Positions 33,601-42,206 of a stretch of DNA of 64,000 nt are shown here, piece after piece. The notes beneath the pieces were generated by a model that ran no database searches, was not told the DNA's origin, and saw only the letters and a program-made list of their open reading frames with translations. The stretch's first letter is position 1, and the number at the start of each line of letters is the position of its first letter. Origin of the DNA: Membranipora membranacea (taxonomy: Eukaryota; Bryozoa; Gymnolaemata; Cheilostomatida; Membraniporidae); the NCBI GenBank assembly GCA_914767715.1, contig OU612066.1, positions 9,057,001 to 9,121,000 on the forward strand, read 5' to 3'. Both the position numbers and the translations under genes were made by a program.

Positions 33601-35125
33601 ATTAGAAAATGTCCTGTGACGCCATTGTGAATTATTCATTTCATTTCATATTTTGGTAGGATTGCCCGCTCCTGAATTGGTTAAGCAGCCAGTATTGATC
33701 TCAACTGCTCACGTTATCTGGGACCCCGAGTTCTGTGATGTCAAACTTGTGCAGAGCCTCATGCTCATGTCTGAGCTGAAGAATTTTGTCGAAAAGAGCC
33801 AGATTAGTTTTAGACCTGGTGCAGGAAAGTCAGACTGCTCTAGTATGCCTATGATCCTGTGTGGAGATCTCAACTCCCTCCCAGACTCCGGTAAGATATT
33901 CTTTTCTTGTAAAGTCAAACATGATTTTTCGTGTCAAATAATAGTATTTCATTCATTCTATTCGGTAACTAATGACAGCTTTTCAAACTGGTTTGAAGAT
34001 AGTTTCCATGAATATGGTTACAGTCGTATATTATTGTCTGGTTACCAACCTCCCCTTTCCGGTGGCCACACGGTTAATACAAAAACTTTTTTGGTTTCAT
34101 GAAATTCTTTCCTTTAAGTGTTCCTGCAGGTTTCTTTATTGATGTGTGTTATCTCTATTTTCAGGTGTTGTGGAGTTTTTATCGAACAGTAAGGTATCGG
34201 TGGGTCACCTGGACTTCAAGGATATTGACTATGAACAAGTTCTCAATTCATTCAGCCACACAAATACCAATGACTACCTCAACCATGCATTCAGCCTCAA
34301 GAATGCCTATGATGAGTCCATCATGGAGTATACAAATTACACGTAAGTTTGTCTGCGTAAGTAAGTCTGTCTGCGTTATGACGGCTATGACGGCATGTCT
34401 GGCGTGGCCGTCACACTGTCAAAGTTGTGGCTAGATAAATAAATGTGCTCTAAAGTTTTTAATTTGTTATTTCATTGGACAGACATTCCAGATGAAATAA
34501 ACCAGCCAATTTCTTGTGTATGCAAATGTATCTTCGAGAGCATAAGTCAGTGTTGAAAATTGTTAATGGAAGATGGATGTAGACCTCAGGCTCCTAAACT
34601 ACACCATGACATGTGGCTGTTATGCTAACTGTGCAATTTGGATCTGAACTGAATGTGTTATTCCTGCATTCCATTGTCTTTTTGCGTCTGTCTCGTATTT
34701 GGCAAGGATTCCGAAAAAATGAGAAAAAGTGCGTTATTACCAGTTTTTGCTGGCTGTTTTGGCTTCATGCCATCACATCATGTGACAAAGTGTCAACGAA
34801 ATGTCAATAACTAAGCATAAAAATAACCAGTATGAGAGAAAAATGTCTTGTTTCGAAACAAGAAGGATCTATTTCATCGGACATGTTTATTTATGTGGAT
34901 CCTCTTTATGTTTTTAGATATGATTTCAAAGGAGTGATCGACTATGTGTTTTTCTCTGATAACCACATGAATCCACTTGGAGTGCTCGGACCGCTCGAGA
35001 AGAACTGGTTCACAGAAAACAAAGTTGTCGGGTGTCCCCATCCTCATATCCCATCCGATCATTTCTCACTGCTCGTCGAGTTTGAATTACCTGCCTCCAG
35101 AAGTACCCAGACTAACAGGCGATAA
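6520..35125 (+). CDS. CNOT6L: CNOT6/CNOT6L-like CCR4 deadenylase, complete 11-exon gene
   Basis: Catalytic deadenylase subunit of the CCR4-NOT complex: it removes mRNA poly(A) tails as a Mg2+-dependent EEP-family nuclease. Coding exons: 6520-6631, 7269-7410, 8041-8162, 18634-18729, 27030-27098, 29083-29190, 30625-30829, 32660-32811, 33660-33890, 34165-34342 and 34918-35125. All ten junctions keep the frame and the product is 540 residues, close to the roughly 555 of vertebrate CNOT6/6L. Residues about 39-140 are leucine-rich repeats, which in this family bind the CAF1 (CNOT7/8) partner. The nuclease domain runs from about 180 to 540. Visible active-site residues are Asn189 (MCYNVLCD), Glu234 (SLQEVE), Asp405 and Asn407 (CGDLNSLPDS) and His520 (PSDHFSL). 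I cannot separate CNOT6 from CNOT6L; most invertebrates have one copy. An internal alternative start is described separately. Confidence 0.96.
7269..7410 (+). CDS. CNOT6L: CNOT6-like exon 2 (first leucine-rich repeats)
   Basis: The acceptor is GACATTCAG at 7268 and the donor AACAG|GTTTGA at 7411. The exon encodes residues 39-84 with LRR motifs LRVLYLNDNQLTRIP and LQYLDLSSN. The phase joins exon 1 through a glycine and exon 3 through an arginine. Confidence 0.93.
7511..7614. mobile_element. Hairpin MITE with 26-bp terminal inverted repeats
   Basis: Positions 7511-7536 and 7589-7614 are inverted copies (TGCAAGTAAGTGTAATGATT onward) with two mismatches in 26 bp, separated by a simple ATC-rich loop. 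It lies in an intron of the CNOT6-like gene. The size and structure fit a small non-autonomous foldback element; no coding capacity and no clear target duplication are seen. Confidence 0.65.
8041..8162 (+). CDS. CNOT6L: CNOT6-like exon 3 (leucine-rich repeats)
   Basis: The acceptor is TTTTTGTCACAG at 8040 and the donor AAATTAG|GTGAGT at 8163. The exon encodes LRGLPAEIGDMVELRELYLN and then NNHLRLLPFEMGKLFQLQ, the two best-conserved LRRs of the family. Confidence 0.95.
8729..9121 (-). mobile_element. tRNA-derived SINE with an internal octamer satellite
   Basis: Read on the minus strand, the element begins with a tRNA-like head. Box A (TGGTGTAGTGGTTAG) is at 9111-9097 and a perfect box B (GGTTCGAATCC) at 9066-9056, as needed for an internal RNA polymerase III promoter. 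A non-tRNA body follows, then a tract of TGTATCAG octamers, a unique 3' part containing GGGGCACCGAATGGG, and a terminal ATT repeat (8746-8729). Head, body and short-repeat tail are the classic SINE layout. Target-site duplications could not be identified. Confidence 0.78.
8828..8937. repeat. Octamer microsatellite (GATACACT)n, about 13-14 copies
   Basis: Near-perfect head-to-tail GATACACT units fill this interval inside the SINE, with diverged related units (GATACATG, CATACGAT) on both flanks. This suggests expansion from a short tandem already present in the SINE body. Confidence 0.95.
10105..10150 (+). other. Weak tRNA-like head, possible SINE fragment
   Basis: GGTGAGATGGTGCAATCGGT and the following TAGTGCGC resemble the 5' half of a tRNA with a box A (TGGTGCAATCGG). 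No acceptable box B or folded 3' half follows, so this is not a tRNA gene. It may be the head of an old SINE. Confidence 0.3.
14457..14535 (+). other. tRNA-like pseudogene or SINE head
   Basis: The box A TAGCTCAGTGG (14465-14475) fits the consensus exactly. The box B-like GAGTTTAAAACC is degenerate (C to T in GTTC), the T stem has a mismatch, and the acceptor arms (AGCTGAA and GGGCAGCT) do not pair at standard spacing. I call it a degenerate tRNA relic or the head of a SINE inserted in the pogo-like element. Confidence 0.45.
14639..14791 (+). pseudogene. Remnant N-terminal HTH domain of a pogo-like transposase
   Basis: A 50-residue ORF begins MPRTSYTVQHKLEVLRTVEK and continues with LDKTARELNINRRLIQRWR. 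This is the pattern of the DNA-binding helix-turn-helix at the start of pogo/Tigger (CENP-B or Brinker-like) transposases. It normally binds the element's own ends. Here it stops after 50 residues and no DDE domain follows, so it is a relic, although the HTH itself is unbroken. It sits inside matching terminal repeats, which supports the assignment. Confidence 0.7.
14809..14893. repeat. 18-bp tandem repeat inside the pogo-like element
   Basis: The unit GTGTCTTATAGCTGTGGG is repeated almost perfectly nearly five times. It resembles the subterminal CTTATA motifs of the element, so it may be an amplification of subterminal sequence. Confidence 0.9.
16016..16073. repeat. Nested inverted repeat (two hairpins)
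   Basis: GATGTATAATATA (16016-16028) is perfectly inverted at 16061-16073. Immediately inside the right arm is a second hairpin, GTGCCAAA-G-TTTGGCAC (16044-16060). It is located in the large CNOT6-like intron. It may be a tiny MITE; no coding role. Confidence 0.7.
17833..18366. mobile_element. Non-autonomous DNA element with ~105-bp TIRs and 10-bp target duplication
   Basis: The left arm (17833 to about 17938) and right arm (about 18261 to 18366) are inverted copies of each other at about 95% identity by eye, with ends AGT(G/T)TAAGTGCTCAAAC. The identical 10-bp direct repeat ACTGTAGCGT flanks it at 17822-17831 and 18367-18376, with one extra T on the left. Long TIRs with a 9-11-bp duplication are typical of Mutator-like elements. 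The 320-bp centre encodes nothing recognisable. Overlapping ORFs on the two strands share a peptide because the arms are inverted copies. Confidence 0.8.
18634..18729 (+). CDS. CNOT6L: CNOT6-like exon 4 (LRR cap)
   Basis: The acceptor is TTTGTATTTCAAG at 18633 and the donor AGAT|GTAAGT at 18730, phase 1. The exon encodes LKGNPLAPDIQSMAEIHGTG and KLLQHMIDNMR, the end of the LRR domain. It follows a 10.5-kb intron. It is the exon that the proposed alternative first coding exon (23918-24680) would replace. Confidence 0.93.
19578..19823 (-). other. Protein-like ORF of unknown origin, 81 codons stop to stop
   Basis: The open frame has reasonable codon diversity and reads LSHVGNHNSLSIPVYKKN and then DDALERFYAGVAHIVLNPLT. 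No family was recognised, and no initiating ATG or pair of splice sites clearly defines it. A possible acceptor (AAAACTTAG) precedes CATGTCGGC. It may be a decayed transposon or gene fragment within the CNOT6-like intron, or chance. Confidence 0.25.
23341..23520 (+). promoter_or_regulatory. Internal promoter: inverted CCAAT, CCAAT, TATA box, E-boxes
   Basis: In order: E-box CACGTG (23341-23346), ATTGG (inverted CCAAT, 23408-23412), CCAAT (23440-23444) and TATAAA (23492-23497). Transcription would then start near 23521. A second CACGTG (23593-23598) follows in the proposed first exon. The spacing is that of a textbook TATA/CCAAT polymerase II core promoter, and the next plus-strand signals are a clean donor, acceptor and long ORF. 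Start-site mapping is inferred, not seen. Confidence 0.62.
23521..23681 (+). other. Proposed 5' untranslated exon of the alternative CNOT6-like transcript
   Basis: It starts about 25 nt downstream of the TATA box and ends at the strong donor CAGAAG|GTAAGC. It contains one upstream ATG (23645) in a weak context; joined to the acceptor at 23917 it would make a 20-codon uORF that overlaps the main ATG in another frame. The 5' boundary is an estimate. Confidence 0.5.
23918..24680 (+). CDS. Alternative first coding exon of the CNOT6-like gene (254 codons), or nested gene
   Basis: The acceptor TTTTCTAACTAG ends at 23917, directly before the ATG. The ORF stays open for 254 codons to the donor GCGATGT|GTAAGC at 24681, phase 1. 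That is the phase exon 5 (27030) requires, so splicing would read SLPKQLMVPPSERAM-F-DATHPPQRPW into the complete nuclease domain, giving 637 residues. The segment starts with a basic stretch (MGRQRRRNK), has CxxC at residues 26-29 and 158-161, a Ser/Asp/Glu-rich low-complexity part (about 64-105) and an HQHQHDH cluster near 170. I recognise no family. Codon use looks coding, unlike the intron around it. The alternative is an independent nested gene; no other downstream exon was found. Confidence 0.68.
27030..27098 (+). CDS. CNOT6L: CNOT6-like exon 5 (linker)
   Basis: The acceptor is TTCTATTGTAG at 27029 and the donor CAACTG|GTGAGC at 27099. The exon encodes DATHPPQRPWIPLSHPE and RNKPT, matching the proline/tryptophan-rich linker before the nuclease domain. 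It accepts a phase-1 donor, either from exon 4 or from the alternative exon at 24680. Confidence 0.92.
29083..29190 (+). CDS. CNOT6L: CNOT6-like exon 6 (start of nuclease domain)
   Basis: The acceptor is TCTTTCTTTTAG at 29082 and the donor GAAAG|GTCAGT at 29191. It encodes LFTVMCYNVLCDKYCTRQLY and the rest of the first nuclease strand. Asn189 in the MCYN motif is an expected metal/active-site residue. Confidence 0.96.
29371..29430. repeat. Perfect 17-bp inverted repeat
   Basis: TTGCAATTAATTGCTCC at 29371-29387 is inverted perfectly at 29414-29430, with a 26-nt T-rich loop. It lies in the intron after exon 6 of the CNOT6-like gene. It could be a small MITE or an RNA hairpin. Confidence 0.8.
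30625..30829 (+). CDS. CNOT6L: CNOT6-like exon 7 (catalytic glutamate)
   Basis: The acceptor is ATGTTGTAG at 30624 and the donor AGCAA|GTAAGA at 30830. It encodes residues 218-284, including ADVVSLQEVETEQ with the metal-binding Glu234, and HVDGCAIFWKTSK at the end. Confidence 0.96.
32660..32811 (+). CDS. CNOT6L: CNOT6-like exon 8
   Basis: The acceptor is TTATTTTTAG at 32659 and the donor CAATG|GTACGT at 32812. It encodes EFNQLAIANAEGSENILNRV followed by MTKDNIG, a highly conserved CNOT6 block. The last residues (LETKEDIWDNG) fall in a loop that varies in the family. Confidence 0.95.
33660..33890 (+). CDS. CNOT6L: CNOT6-like exon 9 (catalytic Asp/Asn)
   Basis: The acceptor is TTTTGGTAG at 33659 and the donor CTCCG|GTAAGA at 33891. 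It encodes STAHVIWDPEFCDVKLVQSL and later MILCGDLNSLPDSG, with Asp405 and Asn407. In place of the usual AHMHWDP, this copy reads AHVIWDP. Confidence 0.95.
34165..34342 (+). CDS. CNOT6L: CNOT6-like exon 10
   Basis: The acceptor is CTCTATTTTCAG at 34164 and the donor TACAC|GTAAGT at 34343. It encodes VVEFLSNSKVSVGHLDFKDI and a segment ending in SIMEYTNYT, aligned with the family stretch that ends in YTNYT. Confidence 0.94.
34918..35125 (+). CDS. CNOT6L: CNOT6-like exon 11 (catalytic histidine, stop)
   Basis: The acceptor is TTATGTTTTTAG at 34917 and the stop codon TAA is at 35123-35125. It encodes YDFKGVIDYVFFSDNH and CPHPHIPSDHFSLLVEFEL, with His520 as the catalytic histidine. The last nine residues are a short polar tail. 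Confidence 0.96.
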
Positions 35126-35715
35126 TCACGTCGCCACCACGAGGCCAAATCTCATCTTTTATCTTTTAAACTCTGTGGTTGTGTTCTTTTATCAAGAAAA
35201 GGCATACCACAGGCAAGTCATACAGAAGAGAGTAGCCCTTTTTCCTGTCGTACCTGTGTAAATGATCGTCCTTTTGTATGAATGCTGTGCACTTTTTTTT
35301 TTACGAATAATGATCTTACCCGAATGCAGTTTACCAAAATTGTATCTCAATTGTATAAATGATGTGTAAGTTTGTAAATTCTCTATGTAGGACGCATTTC
35401 ATATACTGTTTATGCGAATCATTGCATGCTATAAATCACTAAAAATTGTTTTAAAAATATGTTCTTTTAATAATGTTATTGTTATATTGTCTGTATAAAA
35501 AGCATGTTTTATAAATTTGCGTCGCCTTACTGCTAGAGAATAATACCGAATATCAAATCTTAAACATAATCACAAAGCGAAACAATAGCAAATGATTTTA
35601 CGCATCCAGACATGCCTTGGTTCAGGCACTGTCACTATGATATCTTTTGCACATCTATTTCCATTGTTTTTATTTCGTTTTGACAGCAATGAATAAAGAA
35701 AAATATAAAAATAAT
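35126..35715 (+). terminator. CNOT6L: 3' UTR and polyadenylation signal of the CNOT6-like gene
   Basis: The AT-rich 3' untranslated region after the TAA runs to a canonical AATAAA at 35692-35697, followed by a T/GT-rich stretch (TTTTTGTCTTTCACTGG) suited to cleavage. Cleavage is inferred near 35710-35720, giving a 3' UTR of roughly 590 nt. Confidence 0.7.
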
Positions 35716-38700
35716 AGAATTTTTGTCTTTCACTGGCCTCTGTATGTACTATTTATTAAAACAATAGTCTTCTATGTGGAAACATAACAAAACTATTCAC
35801 TAAACTGATTCCGTTCAAAATGTTTAAATTTACCTGTCATATTAAAATGATCACCTTGCAATGATATTAGAGATAGGTTTCTAGACTAACAGCTGTCTTC
35901 ATGATATCAAAGTCAAGCTTACCATCGTGTCGGATGCATGTCGCTGGTATTAACTGTCAACATCAGCGACATTGATGGTGGTGATAATTATGATGACCCT
36001 AGTGTCATTTCAGGGTGGATATTGGTGTCAAGTTTGACGTATTGTCTGGTGTCAGTTTTGGACCATCAACCTCTTTTTAGATACTGCCAGAATTGTTCAG
36101 AAAGGGAATATCCCAATCATTGGTTGGTAATTTTAGTTGAAAGAATTTGTGTCATTAGGAACGAGTCTTGTATCCGCCCAAGCTGATTTAAGCTTGTGGG
36201 TTGTAGTTATTGGTCATTGATGGGTTGGGAGACTAGAAAACACACACAATTAACCAGTAACCATGTATAACGAAAAATATCAAGCTTCAAATAGCTGCAA
36301 TTGTATTAGTTTGAGCTATAGTCTGAGCACCATGTGTGTCATCGCTTCCTTTCTCAATGAAATAAATGCTGTACTTCTTACTGACTTGTAAATAGGAAAC
36401 AAAGACAATAAAGGTTTGGTTTGATAAAAATGATATTGGACTAAGACCTATAAAAGCTGTCAAAAAAGGGCTTGGCTTGACTCATAACTAGAACAACCAA
36501 AATCCTCCCAAAAGAGGAAATAGAATATGAAATCCATCAAACACTCACAAAATCCCAGTCAATATACTATCAAATATCCATAATTCATTTCGGTCATTGA
36601 ACTTTCTTGTAGCTAAATTTTACACACCTAACAACTAACATCGGATTATTTGAGAGGGCCTCACTATCCCACTTTTCTAATATTATTTCCCTTACAAATG
36701 ACCAGAGGGAGCTGAACGTGATCTAGGAACACATGGTAGTCATTGATATGTTATAAACAGATTTCCATATTCATAAAACTCTATTTTCACATAAGCCTTA
36801 TTTTTCAATGTTGCTGTAAGTTAAAGTGACATGCTCTATAACATAGCATTTAGTATAGAGACCTAAGAGTACTAACCATCAAAATAGACTAGAAGTTTAT
36901 GGTACTGACCTAGACATGGCGTTCATAGTGCGTATGATATGATAACATCAATAGTTAGATTAGCTAGTTAGATCTTGGCCACACATACCTGTTTTACTCT
37001 ACTCTCATGCAGAAGAGGGTTACCACCTTCATATTCATATAGGTAAACCAATCTTCCTATTATTTGCTAGATATGAAAGGAAACAATCAATTGTGAAGGG
37101 TTGAGGTCATAAGTTGGAAGTAAATAATTTGCCATGATAAATTCATTGATGGACTGATGACTCGCTTCCTAACAAAGGTCAGCAAAATCTGAACATATGA
37201 TAGTGAATGTCAGCTTCCACTTCCTTGCCTGACATAAAGTCGCTGATGTGTTTGCTCTACGTTCATTGCCTGTTTGGCACCAGCCATCACATGGGCTAGA
37301 CTAGACACAAATAAAACTGAAAAATGACGAGTTATGGTCACAACTCTGGACCTAACCCAACAATGTGCTTGTTCCATTGGTACAGGTACCATGAACTGTA
37401 AGTTAAACTATTTCGTCAAATCAGGTTAGTGTAACTGAAGAGTTTCCATGGTACTCTATGGTAAGGGTTGAAATTGAAATCCAATAACTGCTCGTTCTTT
37501 TCCGTACATTCGAGTTGCAATAAGGAGGGCAATTATTTTTATATTAGCCAGGATAGTTTTTCTGTGTACCAATATCTGGAAGTGTTGCTGGAGCTGCCGC
37601 AGATCTAAAATAAGTCTGTAATGCTAGCCTGAGTAACTGGATCATAAATATAACACTTTTCTAAATTCAAGCCAGCGACACTCCTGCCATAGAGATCGCC
37701 TAGGTCTCAAAACGATGCTGTAGGCTGAATTACAAAAGGTCTTGGCAACAGAAAGCATAATACCAATACCCACATTACTAGGCTACAAGAAGAGCGTTAG
37801 CTAGACTCCTATACCATAAAGTCTAGCTCCTTGCATGTCAACGAAATTCTGTTCCCTTGTCTTCAACTCATTAAACTTTTAATGAACCGAACATCAAGTC
37901 ATAAATATGCTCATGTTTATAAATATCAAAGCATTGAGACCTGTCATGGTCGATGGCAACAGGATTTCACCCACGGTACAAAATAAATCACTGCAACAGG
38001 TATATTATTTTTTGTCCAAAGGTTGTTTTTTGTTTAAATATGATAACATCACGCGGGACTCGGCAAAAAACAAATGCACAGACATTAACAGAAATGAGAA
38101 AACTTGGCAGAGATATTTATCAGAGAGTCACATCATCATCACGAACAATTAAACACAAGCGACTGCTCCCTTCAGAGATTTCAACATGGGTTTGGTGTCT
38201 AAATTAGTCTGTAAACACTTCAAAATAAAAAGGACTGAAGCGTTTGATAATAAGTTATGCCCAAAAAGGTCAGATCAACAACTATAGAGATTACAATAAA
38301 GAACAAGTCACATTCATACAATTTACATGACATTACAACCCCCCCCTCCTCCCGCCCCCCCCCAAATGTTGACAGGATAAAGACACATAATATGCTTTAG
38401 ATAGAGATAAAGTTCACTACTGGCTCTCATAATTAAAACAGTTCAACAGAAACAGCCCGACTTTTTTGGTTAAGTGAAATGGCAAAATCTCCCTGCGATT
38501 GTAGAATGACTTAGTACAAGACTTGTTGATGTTCAACACGTTTTTCTCCTATGTACATCAGAACCTGTATTATAACTCCAGCCTGCAAAAAGAGAAGCAA
38601 TGCTTTAGATACATAAGGTAAAATTGCGACCAAAAAATTTAGTTGAATATACTCTACTGAAGGGAGCATTGGACGCAGTGGTGTGAGAGTCCAACAGTTC

Positions 38701-39017
38701 CATGAAATGATATAATTTCTCACGTGATGTGACCATCAGGCTAGCCTAGCGATGAAATAAGAAAGCCTTTTTCACATGATCATATTCGAAGAAAGGGATG
38801 GTCGATATATTTTAATATGACATTACACTGATGTTATGATCTTCCTTTCTTTTGAAGTCCGTAATTGCAAGTGAAAGTTATATTTGGTGCAGTATTTTGC
38901 TCCATCAAGATATTAACTCAGTGAATTTTGATCAAGACTGTGTGCTAAATAAATTTAACCTTAGATAACTTCTTACTGTAAGGATCACCTAGCTACTATT
39001 GCCAAGCCGATCAGCTG
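35716..39017. other. Intergenic region between two tail-to-tail genes
   Basis: This is the space between the CNOT6-like polyadenylation signal (plus) and the stop codon of the TMEM72-like gene (minus). It must include the TMEM72-like 3' UTR; the minus-strand ATTAAA at 38816-38811 is a possible poly(A) signal. A C-rich tract lies at 38339-38363. No supported exon was found. Confidence 0.55.
38339..38363. repeat. C-rich tract (G-rich on minus strand)
   Basis: A run of about 25 nt is almost entirely cytosine (C8, T, CCT, CCCG, C9). On the minus strand it reads as several G tracts that could form a quadruplex, and it would lie within the 3' flank or 3' UTR of the TMEM72-like gene. Confidence 0.85.
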
Positions 39018-42000
39018 TCAAGCTTCCATAATACCATCCTGCTCAGCGAGGGATCGGTCCTGAGCGTTAGATAAAAGTGCAGCACCACTCTGTATGGATA
39101 TAGTGTCGGATTGGGGAGGCATATCGTTAGTGATAGAACCAGAGCCTAAATCTTCACCAGTTCGGTCAATCCTGAAAAATTAACCAAACTATCATTATAT
39201 ATAGAATATATACATTGTAACAGCAATGTCGTAGCAGCGATTCGGGGCAGAAGTATTAGCATCCATCTTGATTTTAGGTTAATCTGGTCAGGTAAAATAA
39301 GTAGACAAACAACTGCTGTATTTAGGTCTCAATTATCTTTAGTTCAAGTAAATTAAACAATGAGCGATGTTAAAATAACAGGCAAGCATTTGGGAGTTTT
39401 CCCCTCAATTGTACAAAGCACATAAAGGAGATAACTCCCAAGTTTGACATGAATATTTTGAGCTGCAGTTGAAGTCAGGGGTAACAGAATGTAACATATA
39501 CAAGGTTTACCCATTTTTAGTCCTGAAAGATAGGAATGAATAAAACTGCAATATCCTTGACATGATGAGACATGTTCAGCTACATCAATAATACCTCAAT
39601 CAATAATACATCAATGAAAACCTCAATATAGCTGTCAGTCTGGGATATATATCAATCTGGACCCATGCATTTAAACACGCAGCACAACATGCATTGAATT
39701 ATGACTAAGATAAGATCTGAAATTATATAAAGTTAGGGCTAGCCCTTGTTCCATGTATCACACACAATTATATCCCAATATTATTATGACGTATTATGCA
39801 AGGAGACATCATAACGCTCATCTGATAGCCATTTTTGAGCATAACCAATATCATCACAAATATCCCACAGACAGCAGACGCTTGGTGCTTGGTGCTTGGT
39901 ACTGGGTACTCCACATTAAGTAATTATCTCTGCAGTTTTATGTAATACCAAGACAGACTCAGAATTCGAAGATAGAGGGTAAATTGGGGATTCTAGGAAA
40001 CAGTACTTATTTTAGATTGAGACATGATAAGACCATGTTGCTTGTGTGTATGTGCCTACCTGCTATATGTGTTGTTAGTGGCATGCCTCTCTCCTTCCAC
40101 CATCTCTAGTTTGCTATCTGTGAAGCTTTTGATGAAGTAAAATACGGCAGCAAGAACTAACATTGTTCCTAGAAAATCCATAATGACAACCATACAGATA
40201 GACAATCCAACGCTATTTTTTGGGATGTTTTACAATGACATGGAGGCTGTGAGAGGTATGCTTTCCACAGTACCCTACCCACTTTACACAGTACCCTACC
40301 CACTTTACACAGTACCCTACCCACTTTACACAGTACCCTACCCACTTTACACAGTACCCTACCCACTTTACACAGTACCCTAGAGGAGTTGAGGATTCAC
40401 AAGAAAAAAGTCTGTAACTGCTTGGACTAGCTTACTTTGGGGCTAGCTAACATTGATTCACCCTGATTACTTTAGATACATTCCGACCGCAGCTAAACAA
40501 AATTTAGTGTTAGCTAACATTAATTCATCCCGAATCTAGGCTGCTCAAGGGTATACTTTAGTAGGAGTATGTAACATATGTCTTTCTCTAACTCAGTTGC
40601 CAAACCTCATCAATCAGGTGCTCAATACAGCCTTGATATTTTCATTATCTGTTATGACAACAAGTTGGTTTAATGCCAAATAGACAACACTTTCAATGCA
40701 CTGCAAATAGTGTCTATGTCACTATCTTATCCTGACTCAACATGATTGTGGGCAGCTTAAATTAGGGACAGAACAGAAGGTATTGAAAATGATGAATTAT
40801 TGGAGGTCGCCCAAGTTGAAGTAATGACGCACGTATTCTCAAGGAAGGATTGACCACCAAGGACGGATTAATATTTTAACATACCTGCGATGATGGAAAG
40901 CCATGCTTCTCCTTGCAGAAGGAAATTTCTCACCAAACAGAATACAGATAATAATATATACAATATTGACTTTTTCCAATCATCCACTGTGATCATACAT
41001 CCCCAGCAATTAGTACAAGACTTGCTCAACTCCCTACAGAGCGATAAATTAAAATATATTGTACTATCAATGTAAATGACACAACAGGTATATCCATCAA
41101 CAGTGCTACACATTGGTTTCAAGTATAAATCATAGGTACTGGTACTGGGTAGTGTTTTAATTATTAGCAGTTATACTTGTGAAATGTTAAAATGTCAAAG
41201 AATGGTTGGCCAGTAGATTTAAAAGTAAAAAATAATTTGACACATTTTGACAGGAAATCCAAATGCTTGAGCTTGATAAAGCTTACATGATGCATAGATT
41301 TTGGAGGCCTGGTCAAAACTCAGAGAGACTCACCCATGGCACTCTTTGACTAGTAGATGAACGAGGAACACTGTCTCTAACGCTGACATTATACATGCTA
41401 CCCCTCTACAAACATAATGTAGCAGCACTCAACATTTATCATTGACAACAAACAATAAAACTCCAAAAATAATTTCCCCAAACAATATGAGGCTGACATT
41501 TTGCTTCATTTGGGCTGTTTGCCATGCACCATTCAGTTAGCTGTCAGAATTTTATGCAAAAATATTTCATTGGTGGTGTTCTCGACAGCTCACTAAGCCA
41601 ATTTTTATGACAAGCTTGTCAAAGTAAGATGATTGAAAGGTTGAGATACACTCAAAATTCTTTGAGACCAGCGCATTGTAGGGTAGAAATAGATTTGAGG
41701 AAAAATTCTACCGCGAATAACTTTTTATTTTAGCATAGGGTCCAAAAGTCTATTAAGCTGAAAGCTGATGGCAAGGTACGGAGCATTACTGCATTGAGTG
41801 TGCTGTAGGACTATAGCTGAAAATACTTACATTATGTAATAGCCGATTATTTCTTTATCAAAGGCGATTTCAATCCCAATCCCCCACAATACTGTAAATA
41901 ATATGTTTACATATGAGTGTAAGTAAGTATGTCACAAGCAAAACAAAAGCGTCACTGCAGCAAAAGGAGGTCATTAGAGTTTGAAAAATTAAGCTTGACA

Positions 42001-42206
42001 AAAGATCTGATCAGATTCAGCAAATATTATTAAACAGAGCAAGATCTTGTTCCAAAAGTCACAAGAGTTAACAGACAAAAAATAACATAGAACATGGTAG
42101 TTTCGGCTTTTGTGCTACCCTCACCTAAGGCTGAAGCTATTCCCCATATTCTACAAAACCAGACAAAATAGTCTGCACAATTTTGTTTACACGCAGCATT
42201 TCCCAT
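39018..42206 (-). CDS. TMEM72: TMEM72-like four-helix membrane protein, complete six-exon gene
   Basis: Exons in coding order: 42206-42125, 41891-41831, 41405-41334, 41033-40885, 40168-40060 and 39171-39018. Every border is GT-AG, all five phases match, and the product is 208 residues. Hydrophobic segments lie at about 13-38, 42-66, 94-111 and 116-134. The order of motifs matches TMEM72: FCRIWGIASALVLWGIGIE, then ACIMSALETVFLVHLL, KKSILYILLSVFCL, and AGTMLVLAAVFYFIKS. Vertebrate TMEM72 is poorly characterised and has a longer cytosolic tail; here the tail is about 74 residues, Ser/Asp/Glu-rich. The N terminus MGNAACKQNC has Gly2 and nearby cysteines, compatible with lipid modification (inference). 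No exon reaches 60 codons, so the gene is invisible to simple ORF scanning. Confidence 0.85.
40268..40382. repeat. 21-bp tandem repeat, about 5.4 copies
   Basis: Near-identical 21-bp units with the core CAGTACCCTACCCACTTT are arrayed head to tail in the TMEM72-like intron, 100 bp upstream of its fifth exon. Because 21 is a multiple of 3, both strands show spurious repetitive ORFs here. No function is apparent. Confidence 0.95.

Noticed and set aside
38511-38598. Minus-strand possible terminal exon after a good acceptor (TTTTTGCAG), encoding AGVIIQVLMYIGEKRVEHQQ and ending in a stop
   Set aside because: It lies downstream of the stop codon of the complete TMEM72-like gene, and no upstream exon needs it. 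It could be an alternative last exon, but TMEM72 similarity does not extend to it.
40169-40383. Repetitive ORFs (TVPYPLY on plus, GRVLCKV on minus)
   Set aside because: They are translations of the 21-bp tandem repeat inside a TMEM72-like intron.
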